From contig NZ_CALXSK010000015.1 of the NCBI RefSeq assembly GCF_944391105.1, forward strand, positions 1 to 64,000: 64,000 bases of DNA, in the 5' to 3' direction. A program made the translations under genes and the position numbers. Shown here in pieces: positions 42,073-50,757 of the stretch; positions within the stretch are counted from its first letter, which is position 1; the number at the start of each line of letters is the position of its first letter. The notes beneath the pieces are model-generated. The model was given only the letters and a program-made list of their open reading frames with translations. It did not search any database and was not told the origin of the DNA. The stretch is from an uncultured Victivallis sp. (GTDB taxonomy: Bacteria > Verrucomicrobiota > Lentisphaeria > Victivallales > Victivallaceae).

Positions 42073-44621
42073 TGAACGATACGAACAAACATCTGCAACC
42101 GGAAACCGCGCCCGTACCCGGCGCGGCCACTCCTCCGGAGCCGGAACAGAAGAAATCCGGGAAAAAGCCGCGCAGAATTCTGTTGCGGCTCCTGAAATTT
42201 CTGTTCTGGACTCTCCTCTCGCTCGTCGTACTCTCGGTCGCGCTCTTCGTCGGCGGAGTGATCTACTGGAACTGGTATCTGCCGGAGCTCATCGAAAGCC
42301 GGCTGCTTCCACCGTTCCGCGAACGGCTCGGGCTCGATGAAATGGAGCTCAAGATCCGGCGGATCGGCCTCACCGGGCTCGACCTCGAAACGTTCGCCCT
42401 GACCGGCGAGGACGGAAGGACGCTCACGTTCGATTCCATTCGGGCGGATTACACGCCGCATCTGCCGTTCCGCACGCCGCGCGCACTTGAAATCACGAAC
42501 CTCACGCTCTCGGGCGGCGACGTCCGGTTCGCGGTGAAGGAGGGGAAATTCACCGTTTCCGGCTTCAACCTCGAACGTGTGCTTGCGCGACTCTCGGAAC
42601 TTACGGCGAAGAGCGCCCCCGAATCCGAGCCCGCGGAACCGGTGCAATCTCCGGAGACGGCGGCGGTCGTGCTCGAAAAAATCACGTTGCGCGATCTGAG
42701 ACTCCATGTAAATTACGAGGGGCGCACGATGGTCCTCCCGATGGAGGCGGTCGTCACGTCGGAAAATCATGAGTGGAAACTCATCCATGCCGAACTCACG
42801 CTCCTTCCGCGCGGTCAGAAGATCCATTTCAGCGCGGAATACGACACCATTGCCGCAGCCGCGAAAATCAGCGGCGACGCCCGGTTCCGGCTCGAAGCGT
42901 TTTCCGACCTCACCGGCGGCGGCCTCGGTGGAGAGACGAAACTCGACTTCAACGCCGCAATCAGCCTTGCGAACGGCAATCTGAACGCGGTCGGGGCGGT
43001 CGACGCCGAACTCAAGTTCGGTTCGGAGAGCGGGCTGCCGGTCGAATTCGCCTCCCCGGTCAAACTGCACCAGAACTGGAGCGTGCGCTACCGGACCGCC
43101 GAACAGGAACTCGTCGCGATTCTCGACGGAACGATGGACCCGAACGCGATCACCTTCGACAGCGGCGCGGTTCAGGCGAAAACAACCGAAAAACTGCAGT
43201 GGAAATTCTCCTGTATGAACACTCCCGACGCGGGATTCCGAATTGCGGAAGCCGGAGCGACAACCGGCCCGGTCCGATTCGACGCGCACGGGTACACGCT
43301 TCAGGCGCCGCAGCTCCGGCTGGAGAAACACGACGGCCGCTATTTGCTCACCGGAAGCGGAATGAGCATGAGCAATCCGACGCTGAAGCTGAGTGCGGAA
43401 GCGATCAACCTCGTCATTCCGCTGCCCGCAACGGAGAAACTCCCCGCGACGCTGAACGTGGATAAAATCCGGCTCGACACGCACGAACTCGGGATCTTCC
43501 GCAGCAGTTTCTACGGCAGGGGGCGAGGGCTCCATCTCTCCGGCGATTTCGAAAACAAGCTCATTCCGGGCGCAAGGATCGACTTCCGCGGCAGCGTCAC
43601 GCCGCGTCCGGGCGAAATGCCTGATATGCTGTTCGAAGTCAACGTCCCGCCCTGGTCGCCGAAACAGCCGATTGCGCTGTCGAAGATCCGTCCCGAATTC
43701 GGGGATGCGACCTTCACCGGCGTCGTGTCGCTCGGCGGAGCCGCCCGGTTCGAAGGGGGAAAACTCACCACCGGAGTCCAGCTGCTGCTTGAAAACGGTC
43801 TCTTCGACTGGCCGGAACTCCCGTTCAAGGCCGAGGGGATCCGGGTCGATCTGCGGTTCAATGACCTGCTGAGTTTCAACACCCCGGCCGGACAGACGCT
43901 CCGGGTCGCGAAAATCCGGAGCGGAAACCTCGAATTTTCCGATTTGCTCGTGCTCTTCGACCTCTCCTCGAAGGAGCAGGCGACCCTCGAACGCGCTTCG
44001 ATCAACTGGTGCGGCGGAACGGTCATGGTGCACACGATCCGGCTCAATCCGGCCAATTTCGCCAACCTCGCGATCAACACCGACGTCTATTGCGAAAACC
44101 TTTCGCTGGCTGAACTTGTGAGCCAGCTGGAACTGAGCAGGGCCAGCGGCGAAGGCGTGCTCTTCGGCAAGATTCCGGTTCGATTCAGTTCCCGGCGCGG
44201 ACTCTCGATCGATTCGAGCTATCTCTACACCCGCCCGGGCGGAAGCAACACGATCAAGCTGACCGACCCCGAACAGATCGCCGGCGGCATGGCAGGGGCG
44301 GCCCTGCAACAATCCCAGCTCGACTTCGCGCTTGAGGCGCTGAAAGACTTCACCTACAGCTGGGCGAAGCTGAATTTCACAACCGAACAGGAAAACCTCG
44401 TGCTCTCGCTCCAGTTCGACGGCAAGCCGAACCAGGCGCTGCCGTTCGCCTATGACGAGGAGTCCGGCCAGTTGAAACGCGACCCGGCCGGAAGAGCGCT
44501 CTTCGAGGGAATCCAGCTCAATATCAACACGCGCCTGCCGCTGAACCGGCTGTTGCGCATCTCGGAAAAATTCAAACAATTCCACGAAAATAACGCTCAA
44601 AAGAAGGAGAATTCCAAATGA
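42069..44621 (+). CDS. YdbH-like intermembrane (AsmA-like) protein
   Basis: 850 residues. A proline-rich cytoplasmic N-terminus (1-36) is followed by one membrane helix (41-66) and then a long, repetitive beta-rich periplasmic region with recurring strand pairs (LEITNLTLSGGDVRFAVKEG, LHLSGDFENKLIPGARIDFR, RVAKIRSGNLEFSDLLVLFD). The C-terminal part (VYCENLSLAELVSQLELSRA, GEGVLFGKIPVRF, LQQSQLDFALEALKDFTYSW) matches the conserved YdbH region. In E. coli YdbH, TamB and YhdP are partly redundant bridges that move phospholipid to the outer membrane, and YdbH works with YnbE and YdbL. Here the next gene encodes both partners fused, which strongly supports the assignment. Confidence 0.82.
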   Translation: MMNDTNKHLQPETAPVPGAATPPEPEQKKSGKKPRRILLRLLKFLFWTLLSLVVLSVALFVGGVIYWNWYLPELIESRLLPPFRERLGLDEMELKIRRIGLTGLDLETFALTGEDGRTLTFDSIRADYTPHLPFRTPRALEITNLTLSGGDVRFAVKEGKFTVSGFNLERVLARLSELTAKSAPESEPAEPVQSPETAAVVLEKITLRDLRLHVNYEGRTMVLPMEAVVTSENHEWKLIHAELTLLPRGQKIHFSAEYDTIAAAAKISGDARFRLEAFSDLTGGGLGGETKLDFNAAISLANGNLNAVGAVDAELKFGSESGLPVEFASPVKLHQNWSVRYRTAEQELVAILDGTMDPNAITFDSGAVQAKTTEKLQWKFSCMNTPDAGFRIAEAGATTGPVRFDAHGYTLQAPQLRLEKHDGRYLLTGSGMSMSNPTLKLSAEAINLVIPLPATEKLPATLNVDKIRLDTHELGIFRSSFYGRGRGLHLSGDFENKLIPGARIDFRGSVTPRPGEMPDMLFEVNVPPWSPKQPIALSKIRPEFGDATFTGVVSLGGAARFEGGKLTTGVQLLLENGLFDWPELPFKAEGIRVDLRFNDLLSFNTPAGQTLRVAKIRSGNLEFSDLLVLFDLSSKEQATLERASINWCGGTVMVHTIRLNPANFANLAINTDVYCENLSLAELVSQLELSRASGEGVLFGKIPVRFSSRRGLSIDSSYLYTRPGGSNTIKLTDPEQIAGGMAGAALQQSQLDFALEALKDFTYSWAKLNFTTEQENLVLSLQFDGKPNQALPFAYDEESGQLKRDPAGRALFEGIQLNINTRLPLNRLLRISEKFKQFHENNAQKKENSK

Positions 44622-45124
44622 AAAAGACCCTCATTCCTGCAGGCACGGCCGCCCTCGCAGCGGCGATTCTGGCCGGCTGTACGCCGACCATCAAGACCGA
44701 AAACGAAGTGACGATCAAGCCGATCCAGGTCACGATCGATGTGAATTTGAAAGTTGACCAGGAGCTCAACCAGGCGCTCTCGAGCGATGCGAAAGGCATC
44801 AAGGCCGATCCGAACAGCAACGACATGCGCGAACGCCGCCGCGCCCGCCGCGACCAGATCAAGGCGTGGAAGTCCGCCCAGCTCATCGGGGAAAACAACC
44901 GGGGGCTGCTTGCGGCCTGCACCTCCGACGGCAAGCTCAGCTCAACCGTCCAGAAAGTGGTCGACGCCGAAAACGCCGACCGGCAGCAGGTGTTCCAGGC
45001 GATCGCCGCAAAGCAGAACATCACGGCAGAATCGGTCGGTCAGCGCTGGGCGAGCCGCATGGCCGAACGCGCCCCGGAAGGCACGTTCGTCCAGGACGCC
45101 GCGGGGAACTGGCAGGAAAAATAA
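44618..45124 (+). CDS. Lipoprotein: YnbE-YdbL fusion
   Basis: 168 residues. Lipobox LAGC puts the lipidated Cys at 21. Residues 21-60 (CTPTIKTENEVTIKPIQVTI, DVNLKVDQEL) match YnbE, the small outer-membrane lipoprotein partner of YdbH. Residues about 72-168 match the YdbL/DUF1318 family: AWKSAQLIGENNRGLLAA, ENADRQQVFQAIAAKQNITA, SVGQRWASRMAERAPEGTFV and the closing GNWQEK. In enterobacteria these are separate genes, and YdbL is a soluble periplasmic factor proposed to modulate the YdbH-YnbE complex. Fusing it to the lipoprotein would tether it to the bridge. ATGA overlap with the ydbH-like gene and an AAGGAG site. The partner assignment is by motif; the fusion is seen directly. Confidence 0.82.
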   Translation: MKKTLIPAGTAALAAAILAGCTPTIKTENEVTIKPIQVTIDVNLKVDQELNQALSSDAKGIKADPNSNDMRERRRARRDQIKAWKSAQLIGENNRGLLAACTSDGKLSSTVQKVVDAENADRQQVFQAIAAKQNITAESVGQRWASRMAERAPEGTFVQDAAGNWQEK

Positions 45125-45141
45125 GATTTTTCGCCCCGCCG

Positions 45142-46431
45142 ATGAGCCGGTTTGAATGTGACCTCTATCCGGAACTGCGCGTCCGCTGTCTCTGCTGCGA
45201 CAGCGGCTGCTGCGACCGTTTTGAAATCGACGTGACGCCCGAGGAGGTGCAGGCACTCGAAGCGCTGCACATCCCCGGCACGCCGCCTGCGGAGGAGTGT
45301 TTCACTCCGGTTCCGGAACGGAAGGAGTTCATTCTCAACAAGGGGACGGATCACCACTGCATCTTTGCCGACGGGAAGCTCTGCAAAATCCACAAGCTCC
45401 GGGGATACGCGGCCAAGCCGCTCGTCTGCCGGATCTTCCCGTTCCACATCGAGCACTGGCGGGACGGGCGGGTTTCGGCGGAACTGCGGTTCATCTGCCC
45501 GGGAGTCGGATGCGCCGACGGAAAACGGGCCGGAGATCTGCTTGGAGAACTCGGAATCCTCGCGCGTCAGCTCGGTTTCCGGCGCGGTGCAAACGATTGT
45601 GTTTACTCGGAAACGAATCCGGCTCCGCTTGAGACCGTCCGGAAAATCCACCGCGGATTCCGCGCATTGCTGCACGACGCGGGGCGACCGTTTCCGCTGC
45701 GCTGCTACGCCGCGGCGCGCATTCTCGAATTCCATACGCACGAACCGGAGTCGATCCGTTCCGCCGACGGGAGTTTCGCCGAGGACCTCACGGCATTTGT
45801 CCGCAAAGCCGTCCCGGAGCTCACGTCCGAACTCGAAAGCGGCCGAATGGATGCCCTGATCCGGGCCGAGCTGCGCAGCCTCATCTGCGGCTATCTGCGC
45901 GACGACAATCTGCTCGACCGCTCGGCCGGACGCAGACTCCGCAGTTTGTTCATCCACTTCCGCGTCTACTCGGGGCAAAGCCCGATCAGCGAACTGAATC
46001 CAGCCGCACCGCAATACACAATGCGGGCAATTCCGGGAGCGGCACGCTCCCTCGCGTGTTCAAACGACGCGCAGGAGCTCTTCTTCGGCTGGTTCTACGG
46101 AAAGCTCGACTCGATGCACTTCTGCGGAACGCGTTGTCACAATTACACGTATGAACAGGGGATGCGCCACCTGCTCCTGTCCGTTCCGGTGGTGATGCAG
46201 CTTGCCGCGGCCTACGCGCTCGCCGCCGGAGATGAGAAAATCGAACGCGACAAGATGCTCCGGGCGGTGCGGCTTGCGGATTTTTCCTTCGGAAGATCCC
46301 CGTTCTTCCGGCTGCGCGCCGCAAAGCGGTGGATCCGCCGCCTTGCCGAACCGAAGCGTTATGCGGCGCTGCTCGGCACGCTGCCGGCCCTCCCCTCCGG
46401 CATGCAGGCTCCTTCAGTCGAAAAACGGTGA
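45142..46431 (+). CDS. YkgJ-family cysteine-cluster protein
   Basis: 429 residues from the ATG at 45142, 17 nt after the lipoprotein gene. N-terminal RCLCCDSGCCDRFEIDVTPE, then HHCIFADGKLCKIHKLRG and KPLVCRIFPFHIEH form the YkgJ/FliB-like zinc or iron-sulfur cysteine cluster (CxxxxCC, CxI-x-C-xIH, CRxFP). Homologues include lysine N-methyltransferase-like FliB proteins, but most are uncharacterised. The C-terminal 250 residues are helical with a further SMHFCGTRCHNYTYEQGMRH motif. The 3' end overlaps by 18 nt a decayed reverse-transcriptase fragment on the other strand, so that insertion site bordered this gene. Confidence 0.75.
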   Translation: MSRFECDLYPELRVRCLCCDSGCCDRFEIDVTPEEVQALEALHIPGTPPAEECFTPVPERKEFILNKGTDHHCIFADGKLCKIHKLRGYAAKPLVCRIFPFHIEHWRDGRVSAELRFICPGVGCADGKRAGDLLGELGILARQLGFRRGANDCVYSETNPAPLETVRKIHRGFRALLHDAGRPFPLRCYAAARILEFHTHEPESIRSADGSFAEDLTAFVRKAVPELTSELESGRMDALIRAELRSLICGYLRDDNLLDRSAGRRLRSLFIHFRVYSGQSPISELNPAAPQYTMRAIPGAARSLACSNDAQELFFGWFYGKLDSMHFCGTRCHNYTYEQGMRHLLLSVPVVMQLAAAYALAAGDEKIERDKMLRAVRLADFSFGRSPFFRLRAAKRWIRRLAEPKRYAALLGTLPALPSGMQAPSVEKR

Positions 46432-46769
46432 AAGACCGGCGTCATCACCGGAACGGAGGATCCTCCGCCACTGCTCAAACTGCGGATCGGGCGCGATACC
46501 GGCGGCAAAGTCGAGCTCGCCGAGCAGCCGCCTGAGTTCGTTCCTGCGTCCATGCCGGTCTTCATCCGGACCGAACCGGGCAAGATAGTGCATTCGCAGC
46601 CGGAGCGTCCGCCGGAGCTCCCGCGGGACGTTCAACTTTTCGCCCCGGCACCGACTGGCGGCCGCCGCGGCGCTGAATTCTGATCTTGTCCGGATTCAAG
46701 TGCAGTCCGGCGCCCCGGATCTCACGGCGGCAGGCCCGGATGGTCGCCGGATCGCGAACTAATGCGCCG
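46414..46769 (-). pseudogene. Decayed C-terminal fragment of a reverse transcriptase
   Basis: Two minus-strand reading frames together give the C-terminal third of a retron/group-II-like reverse transcriptase. The first (about 46769-46650) reads RDPATIRACRREIRGAGLHL then NPDKIRIQRRGGRQSV, the thumb-proximal segment found after the YxDD box. The second (about 46640-46414) reads EKLNVPRELRRTLRLRMHYL, then ARFGPDEDRHGRR and a closing helix ending SPFFD. A few residues (the usual VTGxVVN) are missing between them with a frame change, so a small deletion broke the gene. Everything upstream, including the catalytic YxDD, is gone. It cannot be active. Confidence 0.7.
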
Positions 46770-46981
46770 CAACCGTTGCTGCTCCCTCCTTATTCTATAT
46801 GGTTTTTCTGAAATTGCAAGGATCAGGAAAAAAAACGGCAGCCGATTCAAAAATCCACCATGCCGGAACTTGCATCCCCCTGAAACAGCTGTATGTTAAA
46901 TCCGGAGATCCAAATGAAAACAGGAGATTGCCGGTCGATGTGTTTCGATTTGACGATCCCATTCAAACTGGAGTTCGACTG
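46770..46981. other. Spacer before the SGNH hydrolase gene
   Basis: AT-rich after 46790. It holds the hydrolase promoter (46870-46897) and GGAG before the ATG at 46982. A frame open from 46799 into the gene has no ribosome site and lies across the promoter, so it is not used. Nothing else was seen. Confidence 0.5.
46870..46897 (+). promoter_or_regulatory. Promoter of the SGNH hydrolase gene
   Basis: TTGCAT (46870-46875), 16 bp, TATGTT (46892-46897), about 84 nt before the ATG. Confidence 0.55.
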
Positions 46982-48307
46982 ATGAAAAAAATGATTCTCT
47001 TCCTTCTCGCGGCGTGCGCGGCACTCTGTGCCACGGCCGTCGACCCCGACAGTTATCCCGTTCGCGACTCCGTGCCGTTCACAGCGCGCGGGGGGCTGCC
47101 GAATTTCGCGGCGAAAGCGAACGCCGGGGAACCGGTTACGGTCGTCTATTTCGGCGGCAGCATCACGGAACAGAACGGCTGGCGACTCCAGTCTGCGGAT
47201 CTGCTCAAACGTCTTCTGCCGAAAGCGCAGATCAAGACGGTCAATGCCGCGATCGGCGGAACGGGCTCTGATCTCGGTGCATTCCGGCTCAATTACGATG
47301 TGCTGCGGCACAAGCCCGATCTCGTGTTCGTCGAATTCGCGGTGAACGACCACGGCGCGCGGGCCGAACGCATCCGCAATGCGATCGAAGGAATCGTCCG
47401 CCAGATCCGCAAGGCGTATCCGGAGTGCGACATCTGTTTCGTCTACACGATCACAACCGCCAATCTCAAATCGTATCAGGCGGGGAAACTTCCACCTTCG
47501 GCCGCCGTCATGGAGGAGATCGCGGAATATTACCGGATTCCGACCGTCAACATCTCCTACGAAGTCGCCCAACTCGAAAAGGAGGGCAAACTCATCATGG
47601 CCGGGACTCCCGGCGGCATGACCCGCGTCTCCGGCGACGAACTCAATACGAACTCCGATCTCCCGAAAAACGCCGAGGGGAAAATCGTGTTCTCCGGCGA
47701 CGGCGTTCATCCCTATCCCGACACCGGCCACAGAATCTACACCGCGATGCTCGCCAGAGCCCTGCCGGTACTGCTGAAAACCGGGACGGCCGGTGCGGCG
47801 AAACTCCCTGCCCCGATGCTCGCAACCAACTGGGAAAACACCACTTCCGTCTCACTCGACGCCCCCGGGATCAAACTCTCCGGCCCCGCAAAACAGCTCC
47901 CGGGCACCAATTCGATCGCCCGCAGCTTCGCCGGACGCATGCCGAAGATCTGGAAACTCGAACCCGGTTCCACCATCGAATTCAAGTTCAGAGGAACCAA
48001 GGCGATGCTGTACGATCTCTACGGACCGGACACCCCTTATTATGAGGTCGAAATCGACGGGAAAGCGCGCGAAATGCGTCGGTTCGACGGCTACTGCACC
48101 TATCATCGCCTCGCGCTCTGCGGTCTCGCGGACAAACTGCCCGACGCGGTTCATACGGTAAAAATCACGGTTCTGCCGAAAAAAATCGACCGGCGCGAAA
48201 TCCTGTTCGAACGCAACCGCGCCGACTTCGACAAAAATCCGGATAAATATGCGCCGCTGAACGGTTATGCGGGGCAGCTTTTCCTCGTCGGAGAACTCGT
48301 GAAATAA
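46982..48307 (+). CDS. Secreted SGNH/GDSL-family esterase
   Basis: 441 residues with a signal peptide (MKKMILFLLAACAALCATA). The SGNH blocks are present: VVYFGGSITEQNGWRLQ (S60, block I), AAIGGTGSDLGAFRL (block II), VFVEFAVNDHGAR (N122, block III) and SGDGVHPYPDTGHRIY (D240, H243, block V). A C-terminal beta-sandwich of about 150 residues (from about 290) looks like a carbohydrate-binding or accessory domain (FKFRGTKAMLYDLYGPDTPY). Such enzymes deacetylate polysaccharides or glycans outside the cytoplasm. The start has GGAG eight bases upstream. Single-gene unit facing an AraC-family gene. Confidence 0.82.
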   Translation: MKKMILFLLAACAALCATAVDPDSYPVRDSVPFTARGGLPNFAAKANAGEPVTVVYFGGSITEQNGWRLQSADLLKRLLPKAQIKTVNAAIGGTGSDLGAFRLNYDVLRHKPDLVFVEFAVNDHGARAERIRNAIEGIVRQIRKAYPECDICFVYTITTANLKSYQAGKLPPSAAVMEEIAEYYRIPTVNISYEVAQLEKEGKLIMAGTPGGMTRVSGDELNTNSDLPKNAEGKIVFSGDGVHPYPDTGHRIYTAMLARALPVLLKTGTAGAAKLPAPMLATNWENTTSVSLDAPGIKLSGPAKQLPGTNSIARSFAGRMPKIWKLEPGSTIEFKFRGTKAMLYDLYGPDTPYYEVEIDGKAREMRRFDGYCTYHRLALCGLADKLPDAVHTVKITVLPKKIDRREILFERNRADFDKNPDKYAPLNGYAGQLFLVGELVK

Positions 48308-48335
48308 AATCGTTCCACCGCAAAGACGCCGCGAA

Positions 48336-49214
48336 TCACGGCGTCTTCCGCATTTCAGCACCGCCGGGAATTTCCGGAGCATTCTCCGCGTCCTCCGCCT
48401 CGCTGCGCCGGATAAACTCCCGCGGTGACATGCCGGTCCGGCTCTTGAAGACCGTGCAGAAGTAGTTGCTGTCGGAAAAACCGCAGCGCCGCCCGATCTC
48501 TCCGACCGAATATTTCCGGTGATAATGGCGCAGCAGATGTTCCGCCTCCTGCATCCGCCGTTCGGAAAGCAGCTCGCGGAACCCCTTCCCGCCCGCCCGG
48601 CGGATCACACCTCCGAGGTAGTTTACGTTCACGTGCAGAATCTCCGCCAGATCGCTCAGCGCCGGATTCTGGTGATACGAGCGTTCGATGAAGTGGCGAC
48701 ACTGCTCCATGTAGAAATCATCGCCGTGTTTTTTACCGCATCCCCCCCGGGATTCGCGGTAGGACTCCAGTTCGAGAATCACATACTCGCCGAGAAATGC
48801 CGCATAGCGGGCGATTTCGCTCCGGCGCTCGCGCGAAAGCTCCCCGGGACGGCGGCCGTTCCAGCCCGCAACGAACTCCTGCCCGGGAGGAAGCAGATAG
48901 CCGAGATAGATGATCGCCGCAAGTTTCTCCTCAAAAATCACCGGGTACGCATAATCCCACACCCCTTTCGGGCAGAATCCCCAGAACGGACGACCGCGCA
49001 CGGCGATTTTCCGGCTGCGCGCCTTGTTCGCGGTGCAGACGGCAAGCCCGCCGGGCTGTTTTTTGGCCCAGCGGCAGAAGTCACCGTGATGGTGATACTG
49101 GTCGGGCGCAAGCTGAAGCTCCGGCATCTCCGCGAACGCCGGATGCAAAACCTCCAGATCGATCACGGTTCCCAGTTTCAATTCCAGATGTCGAATCGCA
49201 TTCTGCAAATTCAT
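48336..49214 (-). CDS. AraC-family regulator with PocR-type sensor
   Basis: 292 residues. Residues about 5-165 match the PocR sensory domain: FCRWAKKQPGGLAVCTANKA, then RGRPFWGFCPKGVWDYAYPV and AAIIYLGYLLPP. Its cysteines and histidines (YHHHGDFC, CTANK, FCPKG) may bind metal or a small hydrocarbon-like ligand. Residues 190-290 hold the AraC double HTH (LSDLAEILHVNVNYLGGVIR, YSVGEIGRRCGFSDSNYFCT, FKSRTGMSPREFI). Divergent from the FAD-dependent oxidoreductase, which it probably controls; PocR regulators elsewhere control propanediol and similar pathways. Confidence 0.83.
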   Translation of the reverse strand: MNLQNAIRHLELKLGTVIDLEVLHPAFAEMPELQLAPDQYHHHGDFCRWAKKQPGGLAVCTANKARSRKIAVRGRPFWGFCPKGVWDYAYPVIFEEKLAAIIYLGYLLPPGQEFVAGWNGRRPGELSRERRSEIARYAAFLGEYVILELESYRESRGGCGKKHGDDFYMEQCRHFIERSYHQNPALSDLAEILHVNVNYLGGVIRRAGGKGFRELLSERRMQEAEHLLRHYHRKYSVGEIGRRCGFSDSNYFCTVFKSRTGMSPREFIRRSEAEDAENAPEIPGGAEMRKTP

Positions 49215-49237
49215 GCCGAAAACTCCATTTCTGTAAT

Positions 49238-49266
49238 AATTTAAGATTTGATCCCTGATTTTTCAA
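49238..49266 (-). promoter_or_regulatory. Promoter of the PocR/AraC gene
   Basis: Minus strand TTGAAA (49261-49266), 17 bp, TAAATT (49238-49243). Confidence 0.6.
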
Positions 49267-49268
49267 GG

Positions 49269-49297
49269 TTTCAGTGAAAAAATCCGTTAAATTATAA
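49269..49297 (+). promoter_or_regulatory. Weak promoter of the FAD oxidoreductase gene
   Basis: TTTCAG (49269-49274), 17 bp, TTATAA (49292-49297). The poor -35, two bases from the divergent -35, suggests activation by the divergent regulator. Confidence 0.35.
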
Positions 49298-49383
49298 GAA
49301 AACAGATGCGATGGCGGGAGCATTTCCCGCCAAATCGCGGCAGGATTCGATACCCGAACTTTTTCCAGCAAAAGGAGAAAACG

Positions 49384-50691
49384 ATGAAATTTTATCAGGA
49401 ACCCGCGAAACAGCTGCCGATCGCAGCGGAAACCGAAGTCCTCGTGGCCGGCGGCGGCCCCGCCGGAATCGGAGCAGCCCTCGGCGCAGCCAGGGCCGGC
49501 GCGAAAACCATGCTGATCGAAAGTGCGAACTGCCTCGGCGGCATGGCCACATCCGGCATGATGTCCCACTGGAGCGGCGGCACAGAATCCCCGCTGCTCG
49601 ACGAGATCTTCCGGCAAGCGGAACGTTCTCCGCTGCTGCCGGTGGTTTCCAATCTGCCGCACTCCCACTGGGCCAATGCGCATGAAGTGCAGAAAAGCGT
49701 CCTGCAGAACCTTCTGCGCGAAGCGGGCGTCACGGTGCAGTATCACACCCGCGTCGCCGGAGCCGTCGTCGAAAACAATTGTGTCAAAGGGGTCATCACC
49801 GAGAGCAAATCGGGGCGCGAAGTCATTCTCGCCCACACCGTGATCGACGCGACCGGCGACGGCGACGTCGCCGCGGCAGCGGGCGCGGAATTCGTGCTCG
49901 GCCGCCCCGAGGACAATGTCTGTCAGCCGGTCACGCTGATGTTCCGCATCGGCGGCGTCGATCGCGAACACGCCGTTTATCCCGGCAGCTTCGAAACCCT
50001 CATCGACCTGCCGAAAGGCGAAATCCAGGCGCTGGGGCACGAACACCTCCCCTTCCCCGCCGGCCACGTACTGCTCTACGAAGCGCCGCTTCCGGGCGAA
50101 GTCTGCGTGAATATGACGAACGTCATCCACATCGACGGAACCGATGTCCGTGACCTCACGAAAGCGGAACTCATCTGCCGCGACCAGATGGAGAAGATCA
50201 TCCTCTTCCTGCGCGAATACGTTCCCGGATACGAGAACTGCTACGCCGTCACGAGCGCCTCGAACGTCGGCGTGCGCGAAACCCGCCACTTCAAAGCGCT
50301 CTATCAGCTCACGGAGTTCGACATCGTCGAGGCGAAACTCTTCGACGACTGGATCGCCACCCGCAATTCGTTCAACTTCGACATCCACAGCCTGAAAGGC
50401 CCCGGACTTGACGAGCACGGCGCCCAGAAACACTTCAAGTCGAAGGGGAAATACTCGATTCCGTACCGTTGCTGCATCCCGGAAAAACTTGACGGCCTGC
50501 TGCTCTCGGGACGCAACATCGACGGCAGCCACAAGGCGCATTCGAACTTCCGCGTCATGCCGATCTGCCTGAACATCGGCCAGGGAGTCGGCGTCGCAGC
50601 CGCCCTCGCCGCCCGCAAGCACATCCCGGCCAGGGAGGTCGATGCGCATGAAATTCAGCAGATTCTTCTCGATTCCGGCGTCCGTCCCTGA
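49384..50691 (+). CDS. FAD-dependent oxidoreductase (FAD_oxidored type)
   Basis: 435 residues from the ATG at 49384 with AAGGAG upstream. An N-terminal Rossmann FAD site (ETEVLVAGGGPAGIGAALGA) is followed by NCLGGMATSGMMSHWSGG, VIDATGDGDVAAAAGAEFVL, VRETRHFKALYQLTEFDIVE and a C-terminal LLLSGRNIDGSHKAHSNFRV with IGQGVGVAAALAARKH. This is the cytoplasmic family often found in polysaccharide-utilisation clusters of Bacteroidota and PVC bacteria; the substrate is unknown, presumably a sugar derivative or hydroxy acid. No signal peptide. Followed by a strong terminator. Confidence 0.82.
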   Translation: MKFYQEPAKQLPIAAETEVLVAGGGPAGIGAALGAARAGAKTMLIESANCLGGMATSGMMSHWSGGTESPLLDEIFRQAERSPLLPVVSNLPHSHWANAHEVQKSVLQNLLREAGVTVQYHTRVAGAVVENNCVKGVITESKSGREVILAHTVIDATGDGDVAAAAGAEFVLGRPEDNVCQPVTLMFRIGGVDREHAVYPGSFETLIDLPKGEIQALGHEHLPFPAGHVLLYEAPLPGEVCVNMTNVIHIDGTDVRDLTKAELICRDQMEKIILFLREYVPGYENCYAVTSASNVGVRETRHFKALYQLTEFDIVEAKLFDDWIATRNSFNFDIHSLKGPGLDEHGAQKHFKSKGKYSIPYRCCIPEKLDGLLLSGRNIDGSHKAHSNFRVMPICLNIGQGVGVAAALAARKHIPAREVDAHEIQQILLDSGVRP

Positions 50692-50708
50692 ACGAACGCA
50701 TACAAACG

Positions 50709-50746
50709 CCCCGGAATACGGCCGCTGCCGTTTCCGGGGTGTTTTT
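50709..50746 (+). terminator. Rho-independent terminator
   Basis: CCCCGGAA (50709-50716) with TTCCGGGG (50732-50739), inner stem ACGGC/GCCGT around CGCT, then a T-run to 50746. Confidence 0.9.
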
Positions 50747-50757
50747 GCATCATGAGT

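Noticed and set aside
41442..44600. A minus-strand open frame of 1052 codons
   Set aside because: It is antisense to mnmE and the ydbH-like gene, has an Arg/Glu-rich composition typical of reversed GC-rich genes, no ribosome site, and no recognisable domain.
44866..45141. N-terminal extension of the YkgJ-type protein into the lipoprotein gene
   Set aside because: The frame is open, but the cysteine-cluster family begins at the ATG at 45142, and the upstream frame is an Arg/Gly-rich shadow.
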